A stretch of DNA of 64,000 nt, taken from positions 6,572,001 to 6,636,000 of the forward strand of contig CM066287.1 of assembly GCA_033816765.1 (NCBI GenBank). Reading direction: 5' to 3'. Positions 1-11,897 of this stretch are shown piece after piece. The number at the start of each line of letters is the position of its first letter. Within the stretch, counting starts at the first letter, position 1. The notes below the pieces were generated by a model. That model searched no databases. It saw nothing but the letters and a program-made list of their open reading frames with translations, and had not been told where the DNA came from. This DNA comes from Nothopassalora personata. Lineage: Eukaryota; Ascomycota; Dothideomycetes; Mycosphaerellales; Mycosphaerellaceae. The position numbers and the translations under genes are program-made.

Positions 1-3000
1 TTCGGACTGCGGCGGACAAAGCATTGCAGGTAGGTTACTTCGAGCCGAGGACGACCGCCTTGAGCACTGGTACGGTTTCCAGAACACAGGCTGAGATGTA
101 AGTAGGAGCTCAAGTCCCTTCCCTCTACTTCAGAAGCACAACTTGCTGCTGACCTTAGCCGGCGACCGACGTTCCTTGAGCCATTTCTGATTGCCTGTAA
201 CACGAAAAATGCCAAGTTCGCGGGAAGTGGCATAGTCTGCCTGCAGCGACTTGTGATCTCCAAAGGACTTCCGAAGGCGAGATTACAGGAGACTCTGGAA
301 GCTTTCAATGCTTGCACGGAACTCGGTCTGGATATTCAGCTCAAGATACTGCAGGCTCTACCTCCCTTAATCCAAAATTATGCCGCCGAGCTTGAAGGCG
401 ATCTACTCAGTAGCGCGTTGCAAGTGTGTTCATCGCTACAGACCGCCAAAGCTTCGACCGTCAGTGGCGTGGCAGCAGCGACTCTGCAATCACTCATCAC
501 CAGCGTCTTCGAGAAGGTCGAAACCGAGGACTCCCATGCACAGAACATCGCCACAACGGCGGAAATACCTGGCGACGATGGCACTCTCCACCTGCGACCG
601 GCGGCATACGACGCCTACCGTGTGCTGCGAGACCTGGCACTGGCAGCTGATAGCCGCAGCACCAAATTTGTGCAGTTCACCTCATTCTCGGCGGACAACG
701 GGTTGGAGCTCATCTGGTCATGCATCGACTCGAATCCGGAGCTGTTTGGTGCACATGAGGAGTTGATGGCAGTGGTTCGGTCGAATGTGCTGCCGCTCGT
801 AGTGAGGGCACTGTCTGAGAGATTGCCCTTTCCGACTACTGTACGAAGTCTACGACTACTTGGCATGATCCTCGATCGATATCTTGCGAGATTTGCTGGA
901 GACTGCGAAGTTGCTCTGAACCTATGCACGCAGCTGTTGGAGCCGGAAGTAGCACCACTCTGGAAGCGCTCTTTAGTCATGGAACTACTCAGGGACTTCT
1001 TCTCTAACAGCAACGATGTGATTGAAGCATACTCGATGTTTGATGGCCGTGAGAGTGGCAAGCCCATCGTTCAAGACATGATGTCTGCGTTCGTGAGGCT
1101 GTCGACGGAAAAGCCAAGCGCTATAGGGCTAGGGCAGCAGTCCACGGTACCTACTGGACCTTCTGTGCAACGCGACACGATTCCAGAGGATACCACTTTC
1201 GAGGCAGCGGGCATGGCTGGTGTCATAAGCTCCGCTCTAGGTGTTGCTGAAGCTAGCGTTGCCGGCATTAGCAACCAGTGGAGCCTCCCGAAAGTCCCGT
1301 GTATGGAGCAGCTGGACAAAAGTGATGCTCCTCCAATACCGGAAACGTACCTGTACGCGCTGGTCCTGGACTGTCTCAATGGCCTCTCCGACGCACTTGC
1401 ACGGACTGTGCTGCCGCTTACAGTCCAGCACGAACGAAGCAGGGCGAAGTCTTCGAGCAGCGGGTCTGAAATAAATGGCGGCAACAGAGGTCGATCAACA
1501 TCATTCCGGAGTCGTGCTGTGCCTATGAACCCACTCGATGCTAAGGAAGCACCGTATGCTGGTAAAGTCCAAGCAGTGGCAGGTCTTGTCGATACTTGCT
1601 GGCCGGCGGTCTTGGCTACAGCTTCCACCTTCTTGAACGCGGCTCTCGACGACCAGTACTTCAGGAATTTAATCAAAGCATATCAGCGTTTTGCGCAGGT
1701 TGCCGGTCTTCTGCGGCTGAAAACGCCGAGAGATGCTCTCATGACTACACTAGCCAAGGCTGCAGTGCCACCCCAGGTCCTCAGCGCTGCAACTTCAGAC
1801 ACCATGAAGTCGCCTGCCACAGAGAGTCCTCGAGTGTTCTCGAACCCTAGAGGACTACTGTCGGTCGATAGCTTCGTCTCGCAAGCATCCTCCATTTCGA
1901 TGGACAGCAGCAGAAGGCAGTCGATCGACCACGCTCGACCGATACTAACCGTCAGAAATTTACTATGCCTTCGGGCTCTGCTGAACCTTGCTATTGCTCT
2001 TGGTCCAATCCTGGGATGTGCATTCTCTGTGATTGTTACTGCTTTGAAGCAAGCGGACATGGTTTTGAGCAGAACGACACCCCAGCAGATGACTAGACAG
2101 GCGTCTCAAGCAGGGCATAGGACGTCAGACGACCCAAGTGTCGTTCAGGCATTCAGCTCTGAGGTTGGTGCTGTCGAAGCTGCCGCGTCTAGGCTACTCG
2201 AGAGCACTGCAGACTACCCAGATGATGCATTTTTCACGGTGCTGCAGACGTTCTGTGAGCTACTCCACGCAAGACCAGATCGAACGTCTTCACCAGCTTC
2301 TTCACCTCGACCTGATGACACACTTCCAACAACACCGCTTGCAGCACGAAAGACCTTTTCAGGGCTTCCAGGTCTTTCTTCGTTCGTGGAGCTCCAGTCG
2401 AGAGACTATCAGTTTGTGATTCCCAAACTTGGCATGTTGGCAGAGCTCAATATAGCTCGCTTTGTTGTGTCTGATGATTTTGATGCAGCAGGCTGGAACT
2501 TGCTTGTCAGCGAGCTCACTTCGACTGCCAAGTCGAACACCAGTCCACGCGACGCACGACGAAGCGCTGCTAACGTCATGGCAAAGCTGGCGGAGGCGAG
2601 TATCGCCGAGGTTGCGAAAGAAGAGCCTGAGAACCGAGTTGTTGTTCAGCGTCGTGCGTTGGCCTCGCTACTAAACCTCGTTGATGGGATATACCTCGAG
2701 CAGAGCGAGCTCTCCAACGTGGACCTAGAAGTCCAAGGCCAGGTAATGGACTGCTTGCGCTCAATACTCGAACGTGGCGGAGAAACCCTCGTGGCAGGCT
2801 GGAATCGCGTCGTCGCTATATTATCAGTCTCTTTCGAACACTCCGGCAGTCCAAACCGTGGGCACGACGACGATTCGGCGTATGTTGACTGGAGCCGAGT
2901 AACAACCACTCTCGTTTCAGCACAGATCGGACGAGCTGCCTTCGCGGCCACGCAGCTGGTGTGCTCGGACTTCCTCAGCTCCGTTCCAAGCGACGTTGTG

Positions 3001-4980
3001 CCTTCACTTGTGGAGCTACTACATCGCTTCATGTGCCAGAAGGAGGACCTAAATGCGGCGTTGACTACGGTCACCATGGCTTGGAATGTATCAGATGCTG
3101 TATTCGGCAAGTTCACCGCACAAGATCTGGACAATCTTGTCGACAAGGTCGAGGATGAAGATCTCGAAGACGCGCTTGCGAAGCTACAGGATCTTCCTGC
3201 TGCTCAGTGGCTTTTCGTACTTACTCGGCTGCGCGATGCAGCGGGGAGCACGTCCAAAGAGGTCCGCAATGCAGCGTTTCAAACCCTGTGCAATGTGTTC
3301 AAGAATCATGGAGACGACATACCGCCTACCGGCTGGAAGTTGTTACTGCGGTCCACATTGTTCCAGCTATCTCGAGTCGATGCGGCGCTGTACCTCGAAG
3401 AGAACAAGCGCGATCAGGCAAGCGATACAGAGATGTCGAAGTCAATTCTCGACGGAACTTCAGGAGTATTGGCTGCTCACGTTCGAGCGATTGAGCAGGT
3501 CTCACAGCTGCCGAGCCTGTGGGAGTCATTCTTGTCCATGCTTGAGCGATACTTGGATCTAGATAGTCATCTACTGACCGCTGGAGCCTGGTCTGCCCTG
3601 TCGCGGGTGCTAGCTGTAGCTCAAGGACCGAAGTGGAAAGACCTAACTTATCGGACATTGGCACTATGGTTGAAGCGCGGACCCGTCTCAACAACGAAGG
3701 TCGCTGGCCGTAGCAATCAAGACGCGTTCATAGCGTACGCCGAAGCTGGTCAAGAGATAGCAACTCTGACCGGTGACAAGATCAGCGATGCCCAAAGTCG
3801 AAATGTGCTGGAGAACTTGTTCCAGATCGTGAAGCAATCCGACGGTCCAAGCTACGACAGAGAAAACTTATCACCACTGCAAGCAAAAGCGATGGCGCTA
3901 CTTCGAAGCGTCCCGGCGAGTCGTGAAGCACAAGTCGTCGTCGCAGCACGTCTCTCTACGCTACATCATGACGCTGCGCCACCAGCGGGTGGAGCAACAG
4001 GTCCGACTTTCCTAGCTCTCGCCAATGAGAGCATCAGCTGGTTACAAACTCTGCTTTCTGGAAGCGTTGTCGATTCTGATGCTCTACTACAAGCTGTTCA
4101 GAGCTTACGACGTATCATCGAGGCCAAGTATGGGTATCGTCTCGAACATAAAGGCCTACCGCTGTGGCATACGGCGACCACGACTGCCGTTGCACTAGCT
4201 CCGGCTCTCCTAATGCACTCAAGGGAGAATGCACACGCATCACTAGAAATCTGGTCTGATTATGCCCAAATCGCAAGCGGCATTGTGAGGGGCAAGGACT
4301 TACAACTCATTGACGACCGACTGAAGATCCAGAAAGACATGGACTTCGACATCGAGCAGTACCGAATCCTAAGGGACGTGATCACACCCCATCTGGGCAG
4401 CGATGACCTGCCCGATCGGCTCCGCACTGACTACACCCGGTCGCTCTTCGATGCTTCCATTGTGCATCCCACAGAGAGAGGCGAGGTACCTCCCGCCGAT
4501 CAATCCCCCCTGGAGAGCATCCACAAGATCCGACGCGGCCGCGTGAAGAAGGTGCCATACTCGTACCGCGAAGACGTGTCCTACGTTTGTTTCAAAGAGC
4601 TCATTGCCCTCTCCTCGGCTGGCGAAGGCTCAGAAGAGCGTCTGAGATTGGCTAGAGCCGCAGCACCTCTCCTCATCCTACGCCTGGCAATCCCCATTCG
4701 AGCATACATCGCTGATCAGCCATTGCGTGGTTTGAGCCCGCAGCCTTTGTCGGAGCTCGAAGAATTGCTGTTCTGCTTTGATAGCATCAGGGACTTGAAA
4801 CTGACGCCTGGTGCGCTCGAAGCTGGATCGGGCGAGAAAGGTCATATGCGATATCTGTCTCCTCTGCTCATCAAGGCAGTGTCGACGGCGGGAGACAGCT
4901 GGTCTGGCACGCAGGAGGTGTTCGTGCCGTTGCAGGCGACATTGGCTGCGCTGTCGCAGGAGGCTTTTGGAGGGCAATGA
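1..4980 (+). CDS. MON2: Mon2-like Golgi/endosome scaffold, 5' truncated
   Basis: Large protein of the Mon2/Sec7-related (BIG/GBF-like) family, which lacks a Sec7 catalytic domain and acts at the trans-Golgi and endosomes with the flippase partner Dop1. The visible coding part is join(1..29,106..4980). Exon 1 reads RTAADKALQ and is followed by a 76-nt intron (30-105, GTAGGT..TAG). Exon 2 opens with ELKSLPSTSEAQ, as expected for the N-terminal DCB region, then continues about 1,624 residues to a TGA at 4978. The DCB and HUS-like helices lie in the first third, and the long helical C-terminal region matches the Mon2 C-terminal half. Only the first few dozen residues are missing at the window edge, and the length fits yeast Mon2 (about 1,640). 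Family assignment is by recognition of the N-terminal region and overall architecture. Confidence 0.88.
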
Positions 4981-6110
4981 TTGCACTGCAGGACCTGTGA
5001 TAGGGAGGATATGTATGCTGCACTGCGATGTACGCATTTGACACTGATGCCGTCCAGTATTGGAGAGCACAGCAAACAAGTTGATAGTGAGATAGAGCAC
5101 TTTATCGTTCAGACATGGCCTCGTAAGGTTCGTCTCGAGCAACAACAATGCGACTATTGGAGTGCATCGTCTGCTTGACCAATACAACTACAACATACCA
5201 CGGAGCATGGCCGGTCGTATCGGCATACCACCATAATCATGAGCTTCGGTGACGAGTAATGCTGTCCTACAACAAATCTCTAGCTCAAATGCCAATCACG
5301 TGTCGTCATCGGCTTCTACAGTAGACCAGACGTATGCTCTCGCTGCGCCTCCACAGCCACTGTGGCGGTCTAGATTCCACCGAATGGAGCTCGGGTCATC
5401 GCAGCTCATCCGTTGCTGCAGCTCTTGTCACCGCCATTATTATTCCAAGGCCCGCCATGCCAGCATATTCATATTCATACTTTGCATCATTATCAATGCC
5501 CGCCCAGCCTCGTTTGGCACGCGACGATGCTCACGAGATAAGGATAAGATATCTGCTTTCCACTCGGCGGCTTCTGTCGGGGCGCTCGTAGCCAGTCGTG
5601 CCAACACATCGTTGCCGCCCAACAATTGCTGCCGATGGACGAATAGCAGCAGAACAGCCACGTCCTGTCTCGGTCCCTTGGGTTGGGACGGGCACCGCAG
5701 CCGCAGCCGCAGCCGCTGCCACAGCTCAGACACGTCTACGGGCGTGGGAGGCCGAATTGCCCGTTTGAGAACGATATACATCTTCTACCACAGTACCCTT
5801 CGTCCCACCGCGCCGGAGATTGTTCCCATTCGTTCCATCGGCGAGAGAAAGAGAAACTACGAGGCATCCTTTGTTTGAGCGGTATATTTGGACTCTTTGT
5901 CTCAGGCCCGACAAAAGGACGATACACCCGACTTCCTGCCTCCACCCTGCCCACAACTTGTAAATACCGCATATTCATTGCCAACGACAGAAACGACATT
6001 CACGAAACGACACGATACGATATAGAATCCTTGCTGGACAAGTCGAACGAACATATATTGCATTGCAGCCGTCTTGAGCTCGACCATTGCATTACTGCTA
6101 CCTCGCAGCC
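4981..6110. other. intergenic region, Mon2 3' side and leader of next gene
   Basis: No convincing gene. Open frames here are short and of biased composition. A CACGTG core lies at 5295-5300, and a GCAGCC-type hexamer run (about 5697-5720) is present. The last 300 bases are A/C-rich and look like a 5' leader for the gene starting at 6111. Confidence 0.6.
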
Positions 6111-7469
6111 ATGCCTGCCTTGATCAACCAGACAGTCACGATCGTGAACAAGTCGGGCAAGATCGTGAGCACTTCGAAGCACTTGGTGAACGTCTTCAAC
6201 GAGGCGAAGAGTGCCTACAATGAACGCAAGGCAGAGATTCGTGCTACGAGAAAGGAGGAGAGCGAGAGCAAGGAGAAGGAACGCAAAGCTAGGAAACAGC
6301 TTGAGGCTTTGACGTTAGATAACGAGGACGATAGGAGGTCACGAGGGTCACGAAGGAGTTCAAGAAGAGGCAGTGATGATGGGAGGTCCATACAAAGCAA
6401 GCCGCGTCCCAGCCAGGCTGGCACAAGACCGCCAATCGAGCGCGGTGTCTCCGATAGCTTCTATGCCAACGATCGATCACGGCACACATCGCATCGCCCC
6501 TCACCTCTAAGGAAAGACTCCGGCCTGATCTACGACAATCATGAACCACAAATCCGCGAGCTCACGAGGAGAAACACAGACGGCATGCAACTCAAAAGCC
6601 AACGACCTACAACACCCCGCCGAAGAGCCAGCTACGACGACATCGACATGGACCTAGCCTACGGCGAACTCCCTCCACCTCTCCCAGAATCCCGCCGCGA
6701 AGACCAGATCGAGCTGAAGGAGAAAATGAGCTACCTCCAGCGACTTCTCGACGAAGGAAACTGCATGCAGCATTCCGTCACGGCCATCATCGATAATCTT
6801 CAAAAGAACCCAGACGCCTTGGCAGCAGTCGCCCTGACCCTCGCTGAGATCTCCAACATTGCTGCGAAAATGGCACCTGGAGCATTGACGGCCATGAAGG
6901 GCTCTTTCCCAGCGATAATGGCCCTCCTCGCTAGCCCACAATTCGCCATTGCAGCCGGAGTCGGCGTCGGCGTAACAATCATTGCCTTCGGCGGCTACAA
7001 GATCATCCAGAAAATCCAAGCCAACAGATCCGAAGAGAAACTCCTCGAGGCCGGCATCCCAGGCGAAGCCGAACTGGGTCCCGTCGAAGGACCCCTCGAA
7101 GAAGAAGACCAACTCCGCGAACTCAGCCGAATCGAAATGTGGAGACGTGGGATTGCCGATGAGCAAGTCAACTCCGTGGGCACCAGCGTTGACGGCGAGT
7201 TCATCACGCCCGTCGCGACAAGGACATTGATTGAGGATGGGAGGCTCACGGAGGCGGATCTTAAGCCGTTGGATGACACGAAGAGTATGAGAAGTGGGAA
7301 GAGCAGAAAGAGCAGGCAAGGGAAGAGTGAAGTCTCGAGTGCGAGTAAAGGGAGTAGCAAGACGAAGGGGACGAAGGCGAAGAAGGAACCGAGTGTGCTG
7401 AGGAGCTTATTTAAGGGAAGGTCGGAGATGAAGACGAGGGAGCGGGAGAGGGACTTGGTGTACGTATGA
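6111..7469 (+). CDS. conserved fungal protein with one TM segment, function unknown
   Basis: Single-exon 452-residue protein starting MPALINQTVTIVNKSGK. The start at 6111 is preferred over in-frame 6087 because the segment from the second Met is the one with protein-like character, and it sits in a CAGCC-ATG context. The N-terminus is followed by a highly charged K/E/R coiled segment (about residues 40-65), a basic Ser/Arg-rich disordered stretch (about 65-185), a helical region, and one strong hydrophobic segment near residues 274-298 rich in Gly/Ala/Val (a TM or membrane hairpin). The C-terminal tail is Lys/Ser-rich and basic. No catalytic motif is visible. I recognise the N-terminus as conserved among Pezizomycotina but know no function. 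Confidence 0.82.
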   Translation: MPALINQTVTIVNKSGKIVSTSKHLVNVFNEAKSAYNERKAEIRATRKEESESKEKERKARKQLEALTLDNEDDRRSRGSRRSSRRGSDDGRSIQSKPRPSQAGTRPPIERGVSDSFYANDRSRHTSHRPSPLRKDSGLIYDNHEPQIRELTRRNTDGMQLKSQRPTTPRRRASYDDIDMDLAYGELPPPLPESRREDQIELKEKMSYLQRLLDEGNCMQHSVTAIIDNLQKNPDALAAVALTLAEISNIAAKMAPGALTAMKGSFPAIMALLASPQFAIAAGVGVGVTIIAFGGYKIIQKIQANRSEEKLLEAGIPGEAELGPVEGPLEEEDQLRELSRIEMWRRGIADEQVNSVGTSVDGEFITPVATRTLIEDGRLTEADLKPLDDTKSMRSGKSRKSRQGKSEVSSASKGSSKTKGTKAKKEPSVLRSLFKGRSEMKTRERERDLVYV

Positions 7470-9124
7470 TGGCATTTGTTTGCTTTGTGACTGATAAGTT
7501 CTGGTAGCGTTTGAGCGACGGAGAATTTGTAGCGAGCGATGCCATATTTTACATTGACACAACATCCCGTGCATCGCAAGTCTCGCCTTTGCCAGGACAC
7601 AGGTGATCATGCCATAGCAGCCCCGGACGGATCGCAGCAGCGCTTTCTCACCAGACCGACAGGCATCATCTTAGCATGCTGCAATGCATGATGAGCTACT
7701 GATCGAACCTCGTCCCTATCTATCTATCCCTTCGAAATTCCTGCACGCTGACTAGAAAGTAAGCATTCGCAATTCTCGCAGAGGAGGAGGGAGGGGTGAG
7801 ACGCTGGTTTCTTGAATGGACGGACGTAGGTGTTGCTATCTGGGTGGCGGACGGCGTCGATTGTGTCGTTTGTTCGACTGGGGCTTAGCGGTGCGTTGGC
7901 GCTATGTTGCGTTGGCGACTGTGGCGTCTAGGGTGATGATTACTAATACTTTTGTGCAGGTGTTGGCGACTTCGCAAAGTACGAGAAGGGTGTCTTTAGC
8001 AACGTCAAGGTCAGGTCTTGGCAAGGGCGGTAATGTGTTTCTTGGTGAGGCTCGAAGTATTCTGCACCCAGAGAAGTCCCGGGTACGTTGGACATGCTGA
8101 TCTAGCCAGCAGCGACATCCAGACCGGCGTCGGTCAAATTACGGTAGGGAGTTGCGGTATATGGACGATCGTAGGAGGTGTTGAGGAGGGGGGAGGTGTC
8201 ATTGCTCCGGTATAGCTAGGGGAAGAATGCCAAATTGTACGGCAAACTGACCGTGAGACTGGAGTCTCGCAGAACGATCTTGCCAGCGATGTCTGTCTGC
8301 GTCAAGTTGGTTTTCTGTGGTATGTCAACGGACTCGGCAGCTACGCTCGAACCGTGAGAGGGCGAGTCCATGGAATTATAGCACTGGCGGTTCGTTCGCA
8401 TGTTGGATTGACAAGAAAGCTGAGTCACGTAGAGTGCGTTCCTCCTTCGTCTGCCACTTGACCATTGGCGATTGCTGGACTGATGTTTGTAAACCAGGAA
8501 TGCCACAGAGTTGGCCCAAGAACCAGTCGACCAGGATTCTTTGACGCAGACTTGCTGGTCTCCGCAAGCCCAATGTGCCCTACTTGCTGGGCACACCACT
8601 GCAGCGAAAAGAATCCCAAAATCTAGATCTGGCTCGGGACTGCTATCGACGGCGTATCCTTCGGCACCTCACAGTCTTTAGATCCGCTACCGGGTCCAAT
8701 CGTGAATTGGTGGATGGTGTCCGTCGTAGCGTTGGTCGCTATCGGCGCCCGGTTTGCTGAATTAAATAGAATGCCCCCCGTCTCTTGCTGACTCTGTTCT
8801 GCCGACTGGCTGTATATTTAGTCAAAACCAAGAAGCCCTCCATGAATGCACGATACACTCTGTGCTTGCAGGCGACAAGTCATCCCCTCCTCGTGATGCT
8901 TGGTGAGATCTCCGACCACGAAGTCGTCTCATCGATATGCGCGTGCTAGGAATTCACGATCCACGGAACCTCGTCCTGTCTTATTCCCCGCATCGTCAAT
9001 TGTCTCGTTCTGGAGGCTCAATGTGCGTCTGTAGTAGATGATGCATCTACTGAAAGTTATACATATGCAGCTGCTATGCGCTTACTACTTCGTGAGAATA
9101 TTTGGCCCGACCGCCCATCACAGT
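7470..9124. other. intergenic region between convergent genes
   Basis: About 1.65 kb between the 3' ends of the 6111 gene and VPS9. All open frames are short, overlap one another on both strands and show no recognisable protein. I see nothing else certain. Confidence 0.55.
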
Positions 9125-11095
9125 CTAACCACTGAGTGCAAGACAAGCATCTACTGCTCGCCCGACATTTCCTTCTTGGGCGCGGACGACGTCCTCGATG
9201 ACTTCTTTGTCGAGGTTGGGGAACATGCTTTGTAATGTTCTGTTCGTAGGTTAGTCTGCTGCCTAAACCGACTCGTGTAACAGTGAACTTACTCTACCAC
9301 CACTCGATGCTCCTCCGCTCGGATCTTTTGCGCCTGAGCGACTTCAGCATTCGCCTGTCTTGTTGCGTGGTCCTCGGCAGACCGCTCGTTCAGGCGCTGC
9401 AGACTTCGTTCCCACTCTGCGGAAACCCTTTGACTTGTGCTCCCGCTCTGCCCTTGGTCTAATCCTGGGGCCGGACTGAGGCCTCTAGGTGTTGATCCTG
9501 GTTGTGGGGTCCTTATGGGAGTGCTTGACTTGTCGTTCGAGACATCATCAGAGAACATTCGCCCGATACTGCTGAGAGGCTTTTGTATGGTACGCAGGAG
9601 ACCTGTTACGGCATCTTCGTCGTCCGGGCTCGCAGGCTGTGCCTGTCTCTCGGCGAGCTTTTGGCTCGGACGTCGTCTAGGGCTCGATCGCTCTGCATCC
9701 ATGCTATTTCGCGGTGTGACTTCTGCGCGGCTCGGGGCGCTCTTCTCACTGAGATGTTGCATGGGTCCTATTGTTGGCGTCGAATGCGTATGCGCTTCGT
9801 ACTCTTCTGTGCGATCCTTCTCAGCGATGGCGCTGACGGCCTGCTCGACTTGTCGTTCGAACTCGTCATCTGTGATGGTTAAGGTCGTTCGATCGAGGTT
9901 CTCGATGAACTGTACGACGCCCGTCAGCGAAGACATGTAGTATCCGGCTTCACCTCCGAGCTTCTCCTGGTTCCTAAAGCGCCAGATGTACTGTAAATTG
10001 CTGACCAGATGTTCTGGCCGCGCTCGCAATACTGTGTATATAAGCAGCGGCACGAATGCATCTGCCGACTGGTCTGCTTTGGCATTTCTCAGGAAGCCGA
10101 AAATGACCTTGCAAGCATTCAGGACACAAATGACCTTGTCTCGGGGTGCTCGATACGTGTTGATTTTGAGTAGTTCTTTCTGGGCCAGGGCCAGAAACTT
10201 CTTGCCCTTCTCGCCAATGGGCTTGATATCGAGATGCTCTTCTGACACCCAGCCGTAGATCTTGATCTTTTGGGCAATCACATTGTCGCGCTCAACGTCT
10301 TCCTGATGCTGCCCTCTCCGACCAGGGCCATGTGGGTTGGCTTGATCTGCTGCGGAGCGTCCATTCTTCGCGCCCTTCCGTGGGCTACCGGGAGCTGATG
10401 GTATCGCGGGTGAGAAGGTCTGTGAGTACAGCCTGTTCATGACCAGCTTCTCCATGCCTTCTCTGGCGTTATCGAATTCTGCATCAGAGACTGTGCGCCA
10501 CACATCGCACATGCCCATCCTCTTGGTGATGAACTCCAAGAAATCGGATACGATCTTGACCTGCTCGTGGACCATCCACTGCTTCTTGTTGAACTCGCTC
10601 AAGAAGGAGCGTAGATACTTGGCCACGGAGTCGGCTGACTTGTGTCGCAGCTGCTCCAGGAATCGATGGAAGTCGAAAGGCAGCGCAGGCTCGGGATCTG
10701 GTGACGGTGGAGGAGGCTGATATATAGAACCAGCATTGCCGCTGATGATTGACTCCTGGTCGTCTGACCTCACTCGGTGTACACTGGAATTGGAGATGGA
10801 GTTCTCTGTGCCTTGCGGGCCGAGAGGAGATGCAGCGCTAGCACTTTGGCCAGAGTTTTGCGCGCTGAGGGTATAGGAAGGCTGTGGTTCCAAGCTGCTT
10901 GACCGTGGGGGAAGTACCAACACAGGCTGCTGCTTCTCCAACCGCGGCGACATGATGTCGTTCTCCCCTAACCCACCCATGCCGTCCTCAAACTGGTCCA
11001 TTATGGTCTGTATCTCGAAACCGGTCGTCTCTCTCGTGCCTTGCGGCGCATCGGGCACATCATCGGCGGTCTCTTCGTCTGGCGGTGGTGGGTGC

Positions 11096-11143
<48 letters not shown>

Positions 11144-11601
11144 GAAGACTCCAGCTTGACGGGTGCCTTGTCTTTCCGCGGGGGCTCAGGCGGATGTGGT
11201 GTCGCGGGGAGCTGCTCTGTCTCCTCCACGGCCGTCGGAATGGCGCTGTTGCTGTGATGGGTACTGCTTTCCGTCTCCTCCTGTGTCATCTCTGCTGCTC
11301 GCTTGGCCAAGTGTTCGCTCGCTCGTCGCTCGATGTCCCTCGCCATGGCCGCATGTTCGCCGTCGGAGCTGGCAGAGCCTGAGGCAGCTGCTTGCATCTT
11401 GTGCTCCGCGTCCATCTGGTGGACCAGTAGGCCATCTTGTGTCTCGTCCTTCTCTTTCTTGCTGTCTTCCCCGCTTCCTTCGTCTGCCACTACACTGAAC
11501 GTTTCTGACAAGCGCCGTACCACTTCCGGCTTCGATTTCGTCAAAGGTTCATGCTGGTCTGTAGGCGGTCGGAGCTCCTGCGGCTCGTTCGTACTGGACA
11601 T
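9125..11601 (-). CDS. VPS9: Rab5-family GEF Vps9 (VPS9 + CUE domains)
   Basis: Guanine nucleotide exchange factor for Rab5/Vps21-type GTPases on endosomes. CDS is complement(join(9125..9239,9293..11601)), 807 residues. Residues 1-300 are disordered, with an Asp run at about 154-167. Residues 310-400 hold the helical bundle, and the VPS9 core is at about 440-575 (KIYGWV, PRDKVICVLNACK, ADAFVPLLIY). The unspliced frame would stop at 9289, but the stop overlaps a GTAAGT donor at 9292. Splicing the 53-nt intron (9240-9292, ACTAACC branch, CAG acceptor) joins in frame to an exon encoding a CUE domain with its MFP motif (MFPNLDKEVIEDVV) ending ALSG. The CUE domain binds ubiquitin in the yeast protein, so the spliced form is taken as the real one. 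Divergent from the 11898 gene. Confidence 0.93.
11101..11142 (-). repeat. GAC/GTC trinucleotide run (14 Asp codons)
   Basis: Fourteen uninterrupted GTC units on the + strand, read as 14 GAC (Asp) codons in VPS9. It is a pure microsatellite inside coding sequence, so length polymorphism is likely. Confidence 0.95.
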
Positions 11602-11897
11602 AGACGATCGACGGCTTGTGTATATGCGTGGGCGTGACTTGGTTGGTGATGATTCGGCATGCCGTGAAGAGGGAAGAGGATCGGATGGTTACAGTCTCGA
11701 GGTCAATCCACAGCGGTCTAGATAGATTATCACAACAAGAGTCATCGTCCAGTGAGGGTACAGCTCCCCCGGTCTCGGCGTTGAAAAAGTCGCCGCCCCT
11801 CCCTCCACAAGACAGACGCGTCTCCTTCACTGCCCCGTCAGATATTCATCAACCACCCACGTAACATGCGATACTGTTGCAACTGCGTACACCGGCA
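11602..11897. promoter_or_regulatory. shared divergent promoter VPS9 / ASNSD1-like
   Basis: The start codons of the two divergent genes are 296 bp apart, so both promoters must lie here or overlap the opposite gene. No clear TATA box is visible. Confidence 0.6.

Noticed and set aside
5249..5878. 209-codon plus-strand frame upstream of the 6111 gene
   Set aside because: Arg/Ser/Cys-rich and random in character, with no plausible start context; it lies in a promoter and leader region.
6087..6110. In-frame ATG at 6087 as start of the 452-aa protein
   Set aside because: Adds MHYCYLAA, which does not look like the conserved N-terminus; ATG 6111 begins MPALINQTVTIV.
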